From Tamarix chinensis (taxonomy: Eukaryota; Streptophyta; Magnoliopsida; Caryophyllales; Tamaricaceae): a stretch of DNA of 64,000 bases. The notes under the pieces are model-generated. The model had not been told where the DNA came from, ran no database searches, and worked only from the letters and a program-made list of their open reading frames with translations. The translations under genes and the position numbers were made by a program. Shown here piece by piece: positions 9,551 to 22,516 of this stretch. The DNA lies in NCBI GenBank assembly GCA_030549775.1, contig CM060175.1, positions 31,847,262-31,911,261 of the forward strand, read 5' to 3'. Each line of letters starts with the position of its first letter. The stretch's first letter is position 1.

Positions 9551-12484
9551 ACAAACTTCAAGACTCCCATGCATGGTCCCCAACTCTCATTTATTTCGGA
9601 CATTCCTCCCACTTAAATATTCTCTCATAGATCATTAGGTACTTAGGTCAACCTCATATCCCCCTTAGTGGTCTCACTTCCCATTTATTTCCGGTCATCC
9701 TTATATTCCCAACTCATGTTACCAATATCCTAACATGCATTTCCTAGAGGGCCATAACATAATACATCATAAACGTCATACATATACATGTCACAACTTG
9801 TAGCCCATCCACATTAACACGTAACAAGAGCGATCACAAAAGCATACCTTGAATCCAAACTGTGCTACACATAACAGGTAAGGTAACAACATGTAAAACA
9901 CAACATATAATCCTACGAGGCATCCAAGGCATACAAGTGACATAACACGTAGGGACCTTAGCCACATCCTTCCGAAATACCCATAAGTGGAGGTAAGTCG
10001 AGACTTACTTGGATCCGAAGCTAGCTAAGCGAGATAAGAGGGAGAGATCCCTAGCTCATGGATCCACGAGAAAGCTTTCCTAGATCCGATAGAAATCAAA
10101 AAAATAAATTAGAAACTATCCTATCAATCAATAATTCACATATTCTAATTAAATAAACACAAACAACACAAATGATCTTTCTTAGAAAACGTGTCCAAAA
10201 CTTAGAACTTAAAAGCATGGCTTTATTAAGATTTTAGGTTAAAACTAAATCAAAACGGATTAATACAAATATCACTTGGGGACATTTCAACTTAATTTGG
10301 AAAGCCCGAGAAAGAATAATCGATCATAAGTTAATTTATCGAAAATAACCATTTACATAGAACCAAATCCAAACCGATTATGTTAAAACATAATTTAAAT
10401 GATTTAAAACCCAAAGATAGAATTCGATTAGATAAAATACACATAGAAAAATCAATTTTATAAAATCATCCCCGAAAATTAAGGTTTTAAAGCCCACGAT
10501 ACAAACTCAAGTAATTCAATTTAATCAATTCAAATGAAAGGTATTAGAAAGAAATTAATACCATTTCAACTATTTCTATACATTCAATTTTAGAAAAACA
10601 ACAATACAAGTAATCCATTTCATAATTTCATGTGAAATTTAGGGTTTTAGGCCCGAAAATACAATTCGTTAAAATTCTATAAATTTAATCAAATTGAATA
10701 TTTAGAAATGCAATTAAACACATTTTATAACATATCAAATAATCAATTGCTCAAAACCAGTAAAAGAAATATGCAATTTAGCACAATTAGGGTTTTTGAG
10801 CCCGGCACGCAAACCCGATCAATTCTTACCAAAACATATCAACTGGCGGTTCGAAAATGTAATTAAACATATTATAATGTAATTTATATAGTCAATTGAA
10901 TAAAATAACTCGATTACCCAAATCAATTTAAACCCGCGGGAGTTTTGACCTTAAAATCCAATTCCGATCAATTACGTACAATTTTCCCCAATCAACACTT
11001 CCAATATAAAATTAAATACATTTTAAACAATATTATAAAATCAATTGAGCGAAACGGCTCAATTATACGACCCAATTTCATTACACCCAAAATTTGACCT
11101 AGGAATCAAATTCCGATAAAACCTGCATAAATTTCTCAAATTGACGGTTCCAAAATGAAATTGGATACATTTTAAAATGTATTGTATAATCAATTTGTCC
11201 GAAATTGCAAAAACGGACAGATCCGAAAAATTCGGGCATAACCCGGCAAAAAATCCAATTTTTCCGAAATCTCAACATAACAATACAATTGACCTATCCA
11301 AATCATTCTTACAGCACATATATACACAATCAAACAATCAATTTAGCTTTTTATAAGCTAATTCATACCCAATTAATCAAAATAAGGGTTAGACCTTTTC
11401 GGAAATTATACCAAACAAAAACCAATAATTCGGGGCAAAGGAAGGCCGGGGAAACTTCGTTGGGGGTCAGGGGTGGCTCGCCGGTGGTCAGTAGGGTCTG
11501 CCGTGGCCGAACGGCGGCGCACCCAGCGCAGCTCGCCGCTGCTGCCGCCCGCTGCTGACGCGCTGCTTCGGCTGCTGCAACGGCCGTTGCTGCGGGTTGG
11601 GGCTGACAAGGACTAGCGAGCTTGGCTGGAGCGGGGAGGAGCTTGGGGAGAAGGTGGCAGCTAGGGTTGCGAGATGGGAGTAGGGGTCGGGAGCAGAGGT
11701 CGGGAATAGAAGATTTGGGAAAGAGAAGAGGAAGGGAAGAAGAGAAAAAGGAAAAAGAAGAGGGGGGTTCGGTCGGGCACCGATTGGGTTTTTTTTTTTA
11801 CAAATACAAATATACATAAAATAAAATACTGAATTTTTATAAATTATTATTGGAAGATTTTATTTAAAATTTATTAAATAAAAATTATTTTGAAATGATC
11901 CGAACACTTAAAATAAATAAAAGAACTATATACAGAATTTCAGAAAGATTTTTGAAAGAATTAACCAACGAATGTAAAAATTTATATTATTTACGGAAAT
12001 ACATTATAAGACCCCGAAAAATTATTTAAAAACATATACTAAAATATTTATGTCAAATTCTAATAAACAAAGACTAATTTAAATAATTTCTGAAATCGAT
12101 TTTCCGCAAACTAAAAAGCGTAGAACAGAAGAAAATTAATTTCAAAAAGAAATTCTTAAAAAAGTTCTGAAACTATTTTTAATTTAAACTTCTCGAAAAT
12201 ATTACATTCAATTAATTAAAAAATCGATAAAATATTACTTCCCGAAAATGATTAATTACATTCAATTATGAATTCAAAATCGTTGATAAATTCATGAAAC
12301 GAATCGAAATTAAAATAATTAATTGTTTACATCAAATTAAGCTAATAAAATCATTAAACTTAATAAATCTGGATTTAAAAAATACGGGGTATTACACTCA
12401 GCCCCGACTGATGTCTCGCTCACCTGCATAAAGTCAGAAGGGCATACTACTCGTGGGATTGAGCAGCACCCATAAAAAGGGTGA

Positions 12485-12503
12485 TCAGTATGCTACGTAC
12501 TAA
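12485..12503. repeat. TCAGTA-type palindrome in LTR B0
   Basis: TCAGTAT, loop GCTAC, GTACTAA; one wobble and one mismatch, so a partly decayed copy. Confidence 0.45.
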
Positions 12504-12714
12504 GTAAGGTAATAGAGCACTAAGGCCAACACATAAGCACATAAAATCATGCATAAGAATAAAAGAACATAAGGACCATCATCATATCATAATATCGACC
12601 ATTCATTCGGGTACATACATAAAGGCCCAATCATAGTCCGGATTAATTATCTAATTAGTCTTTTATCAAAAGTCGATATACACCATGCCTTTTATCAAAT
12701 CCATGTAAGTACAG

Positions 12715-13060
12715 GAACACCCCACTATTATTGTCGGTGGGCCGGTCACTTGCGGGACAAAGTCCACACCACTATTATTCACCGGTGGATCGGTCACTTG
12801 CAGCACAAAGTCCACACCACTATTCCTGACCGGTGGATCGGTCTGGTTCCCGCTCACATGGTGTTCCACTGTAAGTAATTAGTATCTATTAAGCGTTTGT
12901 AACTCTGGTTTGTTTTTATTGAGCTCGATTCACCCCACTATTATTGCCGGTGGGCTGAAAACGCATAGGTACAAAGCCTGACCACTATTATTACCGGTGG
13001 ATCGGTTACACATAGGACATCATGTCCTAACCACTATTTATGACCAATGGATCGGTCTGG
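12715..13060 (-). repeat. About 60-bp tandem array in LTR B0
   Basis: Six units of the CCACTATTATTGCCGGTGG type in two groups of three. The closest relative is the array at 49095-49440 (B4), which shares the spacer GGGACAAAGTCCACA; this places B0 and B4 in the same subgroup. Confidence 0.85.
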
Positions 13061-13429
13061 ACCCGGCTCAATAATCTTCCACTTTAAATGATTAGCATCT
13101 TAAGTATCTTGTTCAAAGGCTTTCACCATGGACATGCACAATTCATAAACCATAAATTCCATATTCATCATCATACTTTACTCACCAATTACACAATGCT
13201 ACCACCAAACCCTGGTTAATCACAACAACTCATAGCTAATCATTCCAAACCCTAATTCAATCTCCTTCGTACCCTTAATTTGCTCCATATGCTATTTTTC
13301 TTCCCAAGTGCTCAAATACCCAAACAACACCTACATTCCCTTCATTACATCCCAAATTAACTTTCCACACGTAAATTTCATACCCATACAAACATTAATC
13401 TCCCCATGCAAACCTTCGAGCCTTTTTCA

Positions 13430-14000
13430 TGCAAACCCTAAAATTCCACGTGAACCCTAAATTCAACCATGAAAACCCTAATACTGCCATTCAACCATAA
13501 ATGCCACCATGTAAACCCTAATACCACCATAAAACTATAAATACCATCCCACAAACCATGATTCCATCATACAAAACCCTAAATTCAATCCACACAAAAC
13601 CAAAGATTCACCCATACCAAACCTAAATTCAAACCATATAAAACCTAAAGATTTGTCCTTGCCTTACAATTGATTATATTCTCCCACATAAAATCATAAA
13701 TTAGAATCTCCCAAGAAAAACCATAAATTGGATTCCCCCAACAAATCATAAATTAGATTCTCCCAATCAAATCATAAATTAGATTCTCCCATATAATATC
13801 ATAAATTACATTCTCCCAAATAACATCATAAATTAGATTATCCCAAACAAACCATAAATTCGATTCTCCTATATAACATCATAAATTAGATTATCCCAAT
13901 TAACATCATAAATTAGATTCTCCCAATTAACATAACAAATTAGATTCTCCCAAACACACCATAAATTATATTCTTCCACCGAAATCCATACATTAGATTA
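13430..14000 (-). repeat. Two adjacent minisatellites in LTR B0
   Basis: 13430-13560 holds diverged 20-bp units (ACCCTAATACCACC theme). About 13655-14000 holds roughly a dozen 27-bp units with the theme CATAAATTAGATTCTCCCAA. The second array is absent from B1, B2 and B4, so it expanded in this copy. Confidence 0.85.
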
Positions 14001-14616
14001 TTCCTTATACAACCATAAAATTAGGTCACCTCACATCCCTTAGTCAGCTTCTTTCCCCATTCTCCTTTTTCATCCTTTCTCCCACATAAACCATATCAAC
14101 ATCAGCTCATGCATGTCTAATAGGGTCACAAAAAATACCGTCACATACATATAGTACACATGCCATACAAAAACATACTTCAACTCCAAGTCATACCACA
14201 TATAAAATAATTAATAATAATAAACACAGGGTACATAACATGCGAAGCACATAATGCACATAAGCACATAAAAGGCCTTAGCACCCCTTACCTAAAATGA
14301 CACCGGTCTTGGAGCACGTTCCTACGCCTCCTTAAGGCTATAACTGGTTTTACCTATTATGAGAATAAAGCTAAAATTAGACTCTCTCCTATCAAAATAA
14401 TATTAAAAACTAACGTAATATAAGAATAGGATTTTGATAAACTAATAATAATAAAAGCACAAAAATAATATCAATATTAATATTAATAAGATTAATAAAG
14501 ATAGTAGAAATAATAATAAAAAGGCATTACTCAAAAGTAAGGTGAAATAAGGGCTTCAGACCCTTTACCAAAATAATACTAAAAATATTACTTGTAAATT
14601 ACATAACCAAATTCAG

Positions 14617-14620
<4 letters not shown>

Positions 14621-14664
<44 letters not shown>

Positions 14665-14683
14665 TGATGATGATGATGATAAT
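14621..14683. repeat. (AAT)n followed by (GAT)n microsatellite
   Basis: About fourteen AAT units run into about seven GAT units. Shorter AAT runs follow at about 14888-14912. B2 (32525-32570) and B3 (47050-47600) have related AAT/ATT tracts at the equivalent place. Confidence 0.9.
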
Positions 14684-15653
14684 GATAATAATAGTAAAAT
14701 CATTAACATCACTAATGTTAAAATATTTGTATTAATAATGATGGAATAAGAATAAGGGAAATTCACAATAGAAAATAATTATTATTATTATGCTTAAAAC
14801 ATTTTAATATCAATAATAGTAAATATAGAATTAATAAGAAGAATAATAATAAAATCGAATTAAAATATATTAGGATTCAACCTTCTACATAAATAATAAT
14901 AATAATAATAATAGTAATGCATATTAAATATATAATTATTAAGAATAATAATAATAGTATTTATATGTAAATAATAGAAAAAAAATATTTTAAGGGTTAT
15001 AAAAATAGGAAAAATAGTTGAGAAGGTCTAGGGTTCAACCATAGGTTGGTGGGGATAGGCGGCACCGGCGGCGGAGTACGGAGGTGGCGGCGGTGGCTAG
15101 AAAAAGAGAGGAAAGAAGGAAAAGTTGCATGCTGGGAATAAGATAGGGAGAATGGAAGTGGAAGTTGGGGTGTTTTGAGTTTCCCATAAGGAGAGGAATG
15201 GAATGAAGGTAGGGGCACAGCCAAAGGTGGCGGCGCACGACGGCGGCGAAGGTGGCCGAATGGAGGAGACGAAGAAAGAGAGAGGAGGAGAGGGAGAAAG
15301 AGGAAAATAAAGCTAGGAGAAGGTAGGGCAGGGTCTGCAGCACAATTTTGGAGGAGAAAGAAGCGGCTTTAGCGGTGGAGGAGGTGGCTAAGGGTGGTGC
15401 AAAGGGTGGCGGGACTAGAAGACAGGTTGGTCGAGAAGGAAAATTTGCACAGTAGGGGAGGATTGTGCATAAATAATCGAAGGTGATGAATGTTTTGGTT
15501 AGCTCGAGGAAGATGCAAGGATTACACTGGTAGCCAGGGATGGCGGTGAAGTTGGCCGGAGGAGGAGGTCGAAGCGTCTAACCGGGCGGAGGTGGTAAGG
15601 TTGGAGAATTGTGAGCAACAACCAAAGCTTGATACAAAGCTACTTACGAGGGT

Positions 15654-15660
15654 ATTTATA
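15654..15660 (-). promoter_or_regulatory. TATA box in LTR B0
   Basis: Minus-strand CTATAAATACCC, about 1,010 bp from the LTR 5' end. The same box occurs in B2 (33743-33749) and B3 (46371-46377) at 840-900 bp, just inside the GC-rich domain, so it is the likely core promoter of these LTRs. Confidence 0.6.
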
Positions 15661-16670
15661 GGGAAAATAAGATAGGGTAGCGTTCTTTGGGTCAGCTAGT
15701 AGATAAGGAAGGTAGGGTTTCGATCGCTAGTGGCGTGGTCAGCCGATGGGAGTTAAAACGGGGGAAAGGGGTTGGACAGGAGAGAGAGAGTGTATCATGT
15801 GACAAAAGGGAGAGTTAGGGTTTATGAGGCTGCCGAAATGAGGGAAAGAGAAAGGGAGGAAAAGGCCGGTCAAATCGGGCTAGATCGCCGGCAAAAAACC
15901 AGGCGTCGACAATGTTGTTGTAGGTTTATGGCATTGGGATGGTGCGAAGACTAGGGAAGAAGACGATGAAGCCGGGCCGGGCGGTTCGCGGAAAAATAAA
16001 GATGAGAACACGGGTCAAACCGGGAGTGAGGGTAAAATTCATTAAACAAAACGACAAGTTTCAATGAAACTAAACCCAAAACGCAGAGCTGGGTGAGGCA
16101 CGCATGCCACTGCGCAGGCTGGGCCACGCAAAGGGAAGGAAAGGAAAAGAGGAACTGGGCCGCTAAGCTGGCCCAGTTCTGAGAGGAGAAAAAAAAAAGA
16201 AAAAGAAAGAAAGGAAAGAAAAAGGAAAAAAAGGAAAAAGGAAAAATCATGGTTTGGGGTAATTAAATTAATTAGAATATTTGGGATATTTTAAAATAAT
16301 AATATTTAAATAACATAATACTTAAATCCCTTTTTAGGCTAAATTAGGATTTTTAAAATATTTTCCATAAATTCCTTTTTAATTAGCAAAACACCCTAAT
16401 TTTCTCCAATTAAATTATTTATAAAATTAATATTAATTTGAAACTATTTTCTCCTCATTATTTTAAATAAAATAATTTATTTAGTTAATTTCTAAAATAA
16501 AATCCTTAATTAGTTAAAACACCCAAATTCCTCCTAATGAAAATACTTATAAATCTCTTTTTGATTTGCCTAATTAAATACCCTTTTATTTTAATAAAAA
16601 TAATTTATTTAAATCATTTTTCAAATAAAACCTCATTGAAATATAATTTATTTATAAATGTGATGTTTCA

Positions 16671-17200
16671 CTTTAAATATTAATATCCTTTTATACTATT
16701 GGATATATTTATATTATCTTGAAAGTTTATCATAAATATTCATGGCACATAAAATACAATTAACGGGTATTTAGGTTGTTCCCAAAAGGGAAAAGACCAC
16801 AACGCCCCTATAAAACCCTACTTTTACATGATAAGAGTAGCTCTCTCAATGAGGTTCACCCAACAACCCAATTTAACACATCATCCTAAAATACTTTTTT
16901 TTAACAATATTCCTAAAAATCAAAGTCTAACTACTCGATCTGACCCATGCAATAATGAGTCTTTCTCTAGGGCTATTATTCGTAATTTAAGCCATTTTTC
17001 TTATTTTGAAATACTTATGCTTGTTAAAATTACCCTTAATATTTCAAGTAACATACTTAGCATAGTTAAACCAATATCATTTTAGGAATACAAAAATTCC
17101 ATATTAACCAATATTGACCAAAGTACCTCTATCATATTTAAATGCCTCAAAGTCTCTTCTTAGATAACATGTGATCTACTCAACCTTCACTTGATCATAT
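16671..17200. other. AT-rich interval without recognised features
   Basis: It lies between LTRs B0 and C1. The frame at 16828-17085 has no recognisable motif and is not called a gene. Confidence 0.5.
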
Positions 17201-19638
17201 TATAACATTTCCAATTTTTTAACCATAAAATTTTGTTTTTCAGGCAATACGGAAGTATATTAGGAAAAAAAGAGGAATGTTACCACCACATCAATCATGG
17301 AAAATGTGTGATCATTACTAAACATATTTTTGATGCAAGGAAGAAGGAAAAATGCAAATGCATATTTAAAAAATTTTCATCACACACACAATTTAAACCA
17401 TAAAACTTTGTTTTCAAGACAATGTAGAGGCATAATTAAAAAAAAAAAGAAACAAAGAATGCTATCACCACATCAACCATGGAAGATGTGTGATCATAAT
17501 CAAGATATGTTTCACGCAAGGTAGAAAGGAACAAAGAACCAATGAATGCATTTTCAAAATAAAATTAATAGTAATAAAGATGAGAATAATATATATAAAA
17601 AGAAAAACCATGATTTTAAATAACAATACATAACCCAAAAGTATCCCAACATAGTGGAAAAAATACATCTAAGCTAGTTAGTCTAACTCTTAACTAAATG
17701 AAAGTGTAACTCTCTATCCCTAAGTAATTGCTAGCTATGAGACAAAAACATCATCATCAATATACTCGTGATAATAGATGTAACCTTGCAAATTGTCCTT
17801 TGGTCACTAGAATAGAAGACAAATCATGATAGTGACCAAACAAATGTACTACCAATATGGTGAAGTATAGGTAAAATAAAATACCTAGAACATGATAAGA
17901 GCTCAAGCTCCATATTGAGGTAACATAGTAGTGTGGTAATAAGAATATATAAATAGTATAACACTCAAGATCATGATTATAATATAAAAAGGTATGTTTG
18001 CATCAAAATGATTGAAGAATAATAATATAGATCATTTACTAAATTCACATAAGAGAAACCATACTATAAATCTTCATTTAGTGATCATATATCTTTAAGT
18101 TATTAAGATATTTGATTTGAGCACACTTACTTCTTCATTGTAAACAAAAGTCATAGTTACCTACACATATAATGGGATACCAAACCCACCAAATGAGGCT
18201 AGGATACAACAAAGGAGCTATTCTGTAGGGAAATAATACCCATTGCACCTTGAGTTCATTTTCTATGAGGGCTACACATGTTGGGATACCACACTAACCT
18301 AAGTGATGGATAGTAAAAAGTGCTAGAGGCCTTGTTCTAGGAAACTTTATCCTTCATTGTTGGACATTGGTGTCATATCAACCTACTATTGTATTATGCT
18401 ATCTTAAAGATATGCACATACCCCCTACAAACCACAACCTAATTCAAAAGGAAATAAGTACTAAGTGAAAAAATAGAAACATAGGTTAACACACACATTA
18501 ACTCTTAGTTAGCTACCCCAGGACAACTAATTTAGTGTTTCAAAGTGATATCACAAATATTTATAATTTACCAAGTGCTATAAAAAATAAAATAAATTCC
18601 ATTATAAATAATTTGGTGTTTCAAAGTAAAAATACAAAAGACAACAGAAGGAATATAATCCACCGATTAGATCTTTAAACATAATACCAAACTCAACCAC
18701 ACAAGACACCAACATATTATCACTTATATTCCCATTAAATGTTTGTTAAGCATGGTTGAAATGGTGATGAAAACATAAAATTTATATGAAAAGTTAAAAT
18801 TAAAGTCCTAAGTGATCTCATAAAATAACAAATAAACATGATAAAGTTAGGTGAACCAATCGATCAATTACCATGACTTGTATACTATTTTGGCCATACC
18901 ATACCTAAGAGAAAGAACACACAATGGAACTAGTCGGTTGGTTAGCGTAATTGTTTGATAGTTTATAGAAACCAATCAATAGGATTGACTAAACAAATCA
19001 ATGTGCCTAACTAGAGGCCAAAAATTATGGTCACAAAATAACCTACTAATGGGTTAAAAAAACTAATTAACTATTCATGGAGACTAGCCAACAAGTTAAT
19101 CAAACTAATCAAATGTTTAAGTAACCAACCGTTCATGACTATCAATCCATACCACTATTCACACAAACAAGTGATTATTTTTAGGAAACCTATTAAGTCA
19201 TCTAGGTGCAGAGGTTTAGACCTATAAGAAACACCTACTTCAAATCATCAATCTTCTCCAAATTATTCTTGTCATGCTTCTACGTTGGAGAACACATATA
19301 AAGACATACTCCACATTTGACAACACATAAAACAAGGTTGAAATTGATAATCAATAAGATCATGTTTAAATTTTACTAAACTCATACATAGTATCATAAT
19401 ACTTAAGATCCTCCAAAACATAAGATATTAAAAAATTCTAATATGCTCAAATCTTGGAACTGAACATAATATGTAAGCATCGAAGAACATGCTAAAATAT
19501 TAAGCCATAATAAGCACGTACTTGCTTTACATATTACAGATCTCTATTTCTAGAAGGGTCATGTATCTAAACCATTAAAACTCATTTTAAAAATTAATAA
19601 AATAAAATTAGAGGAGGAAGACGATAAATTGATTTGGA
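17201..19638 (-). mobile_element. LTR C1, part 1 (3' end)
   Basis: It aligns with C2 (35912-39400) in the same order: the start TATAACATTTCC (decayed TGTAACACCC), the ACCACATCAA block, a TACCACACYAACC segment (about 18170-18450), and stretches like ACCAATCAATAGGATTGAC (about 18930-19160). C1 is the outer host of the nested stack and resumes at 27473 and about 41051. CATAT occurs just before it (17196-17200) and at its far end (42181-42185), a candidate target duplication. Confidence 0.7.
17219..17525 (-). repeat. About 175-bp tandem duplication in LTR C1
   Basis: Two copies of a segment starting AACCATAAAATTTTGTTTTT (17219 and about 17396) and including ATGTTACCACCACATCAA and a GATGTGTGATCAT block. 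C2 has one copy. It duplicates the 3'-terminal part of the LTR. Confidence 0.7.
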
Positions 19639-20308
19639 TGTGCATTGAAAGAACTCAAAAGTGTAGAATGTATCTTCTTTTGCTTTCATGTAACACACCA
19701 ACATACACAAGATTGAACTTTAATACTTCATGATGATAGTAATCAAAAGGTATTTAATGAGAAATAGGAAATAATCATTCCCTAAAGGCAATCAAAATAA
19801 ACTACATATAGTAATTTTCCAATGATCAAATATACTCACAAAGAAATTAAAAATTCACAAAGAGAATTTTGACATACAACTCAACTTCACACCTAATACA
19901 ACCCACAAAATTAAGTCATATTTATAGTCTTATAACCAATTCCAACCAGCCCTTGAATGCTCATGGAAAGGGGGGTTTAGTATAAAAAATTGTTACATAA
20001 AAATCATCACTAACATTCAAAACACTAGTTAATTATAACTAACTTCCTAGCTATCATTATACATAAGGCATGGCTATAGTTAACTTATACTAGCTATAAT
20101 TTCACCACCTTTGACTGTTCCACAAATTATCTAACTCAATAAGGCTTTGTTTGATTGTAACAAATTTCTTATTTGTAAGTTACCTCAATTTTGAATTAAA
20201 GATTAAAGAAAGCATTTTTAAGTTGGAAAACACTTCCAAGAAACTATAGAAACACCTTAAGCATGTTAAAAAAATCATTTTTGATGTATTAACAATTATG
20301 AACTTACA

Positions 20309-20325
20309 TCTTTCCCCCTTTCTTG
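20309..20325 (-). other. Polypurine tract of element E
   Basis: Minus-strand AAGAAAGGGGGAAAGA directly precedes the 3' LTR start TGTAAGTTC. This is the plus-strand primer site of reverse transcription and confirms the element's orientation. Confidence 0.8.
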
Positions 20326-20869
20326 AAAGAAATTTGACCTCAAATTTGAATCTTTAAATAAGATCTTCCAACAAATGAGAATATATATTCCTAGTTGATG
20401 TGTATGTTTAAAATGTCTTAGAGTTCGCCTTTTTATGTTTGAAAATTCACCAAATAACTTGAATTATGGTGAAGAACCAAATTGGATTCCATGTTGAAGC
20501 TAGGAATATGAGGCGTATGCCATGTAATCTTCATGCATGACTCTTGAATCACTTAGAATCTTCACGGCTTGATCTCCACATGTCTTTTATTCGCATGTTA
20601 CACCATTGAATTCATCATCATCAGTCTTCAAATCCTTCAAAGTCACCTCATACACAATATTGTCATATGTTCACAAAATCACCATAGGTTGATAACGCAC
20701 ATCCTTTTCGTACATCAATTCAAAGCCCCTCAACATGAAATAAACATTGCCTTCTTCAGCATCCAAACTTTTGCACTCACTAGGATCAAATACATCCATG
20801 CCTTATTTCCTTGATTTAGAAACAACACTACCATTTTTTCTCTAAACCTCCCTCAATGATAATGGTCAT

Positions 20870-21156
20870 CAAGATGCACACTCCTTAGCAAAATGTCCAT
20901 ATCCTCGATACATAAATCATTGCTCATTATTAGGAACATCTTCGACCATCATATCATTTCCTTTCTCATTGATCACTCTCCTGTCTCCTATATTTAAACT
21001 TGAGGTAACATCAATATGAGAAGAAGAAATGTAATTTTTCAAAATAACCTTAGTGGTCTTGTCTTGATTTTCAAACTTCAATGACAACTTGATCACATAA
21101 TATAATGAATGAAATTGGAGAAAGCATTTTGATCTACCCAACCATAATATATTCAA
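20870..21156 (-). pseudogene. Gag relic with zinc knuckle, element E
   Basis: A minus-strand frame from 21156 runs about 80 codons to a stop, then continues through the knuckle at 20879-20917, read as FMYRGYGHFAKEC. In plant gypsy Gag proteins the pattern is CX2CX4HX4C. Here the first Cys is a stop, the second is Tyr, and His and the last Cys remain. The Gag would have packaged element RNA. The relic is about a quarter of the normal length and cannot be functional. Confidence 0.65.
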
Positions 21157-22516
21157 CTCTATAAAGAAAAATAATGCAAATTAAGATTGAGAAGGCCTAA
21201 AGGAAGGATTCAAGATGATCTTTTATACCACTTTTGATATGAATGTGGGTTGAAAGAACTTAATACCAACAAATGTATATTCTTTAGATTTCGTGTAACA
21301 TGCCAACATACACAAGAGAGAACTTTGATATTTCATGAAGATATTAATTAATGGGTTTCTAATGAGAATCACAAAAAATCACTCACTAAAATCAATCAAA
21401 AGATACTACATATAGTAATTTTCCAATGACTAAAAACACACATAATAACTTGAAAAACTCACAAAGGGACTTTTGATATTCAACTCAACGTCACACCTCA
21501 TACAACACACAAAATTAAACCATATGTATAGTCATATAAACAATTCTATATAGCCCTCTAATACTCATCAAAAGAAGGGTTTAGTATAAAAAGTTGTTAC
21601 AAGAAAATCAACACTGAATACCAAAACCCTAGTTAATTACAACTGACATCCTAGTGGTCATTATACATATTGCATTGTTGAAGTTGACTTATACCAACTA
21701 TCATTTCATCACCTTTGATTGATTAACCAATTGACCAACTCAACAAGACTATGTTTTATTCCACAAAAATTGCCTATTTTCAAGATTCCTCATTTTTGAA
21801 CCAATTCTTCAAGAAAGTTATTTTAACTTGGAAAATACTTCCAAGAACCTCAAGAAACATCTTAAACATGTCAAAGAAACAAGTTTATATGTATAAAAAA
21901 ATATTCCCATGAACTAGAAGTGTAATCCCCCAAAATTTTAGGAAACCTATAATTTAATTAATTGCTTTTATTTTAAATAAATTATCTTTTAAAATTATTT
22001 TATGAATTTTTGAGTATATAAATTTGGATAGGAGTATTTAATTAAACTAAAAATAAATATTTTTATTTTATTTTATCATATTATCTTCATTTAGATAATT
22101 TTCGAAACTAATATTTTACTAAAATTATCCTTTTTGAATCAATTTATTGAATTAAATTATTATATAAAATAATTTATCAAAAATATTATATTTTATTATT
22201 TTCTAAATTAAATTAAATTATTTTTTCCTATTTTCCCATTTTCCTTTTCTTCCTTTTTCTTTTCCTTCTCCTTTATCTCCTTTTATTTTCTTTCGAGCTG
22301 CCGCACCAGGCCTCTCCCCTATACATGGGCCACTGGCCCATCTCCCCTCTCCCTCTCCTTCCTCTCCCTCCCCATGTGCACACACCCCAAACCCCCTCCC
22401 TTCCTTTTTTTCCCAAGCCAGGCCGGCCCACTCGCCCTCCTACCTACGCCGGCCTACACCTCCCCCCTCCTTTCTTTCTTCTTCCTTCTCTATGCCTTGA
22501 CCTAGTCGCCTGACCT

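Larger units (their letters stand above)
6824..12396 (-). mobile_element. Solo LTR B1 (B-type giant LTR)
   Basis: A 5,573-bp LTR on the minus strand, from TGTAATACCCCG at 12396 to GGGGGTGTTACA at 6824. It is flanked by a perfect 5-bp target duplication, CTCAG at 6819-6823 and 12397-12401. It is nested inside B0, whose sequence joins cleanly once B1 and one CTCAG are removed. It carries a retroelement fragment at about 7413-8300, a 60-bp array, a 20-bp minisatellite and a GC-rich domain at about 11430-11800. CpG dinucleotides are frequent at 10000-11650, unlike in most other copies, which suggests recent insertion. Confidence 0.93.
12402..16670 (-). mobile_element. LTR B0, remaining 5' portion
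   Basis: It continues B0 after B1 and carries the palindrome (12485-12503), 60-bp array, two minisatellites, trinucleotide tracts, GC-rich domain, TATA box and purine tract in the B-type order. The AT-rich segment 16250-16670 aligns with the start of B3 in reverse complement. The end GTGATGTTTCA at 16660-16670 is a decayed form of GGGGTATTACA. No matching target duplication was found. Confidence 0.7.
19639..21920 (-). mobile_element. Element E: internally deleted gypsy-like LTR retrotransposon
   Basis: Two direct repeats of about 670 bp (19639-20308 and 21244-21920) flank an internal region of only 935 bp. On the minus strand the right repeat is the 5' LTR, and a decayed primer-binding site lies beside it at about 21229-21240. 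A clear polypurine tract abuts the left repeat. The internal region keeps only a gag relic; protease, reverse transcriptase and integrase are absent. A2 inserted a few bases inside the 5' LTR (AGAAG duplication), so the element's last bases are at about 27473-27474. Confidence 0.85.

Noticed and set aside
11205..11819. Open frames in the GC-rich end of LTR B1
   Set aside because: Short, overlapping and on both strands; their composition follows that of the LTR.
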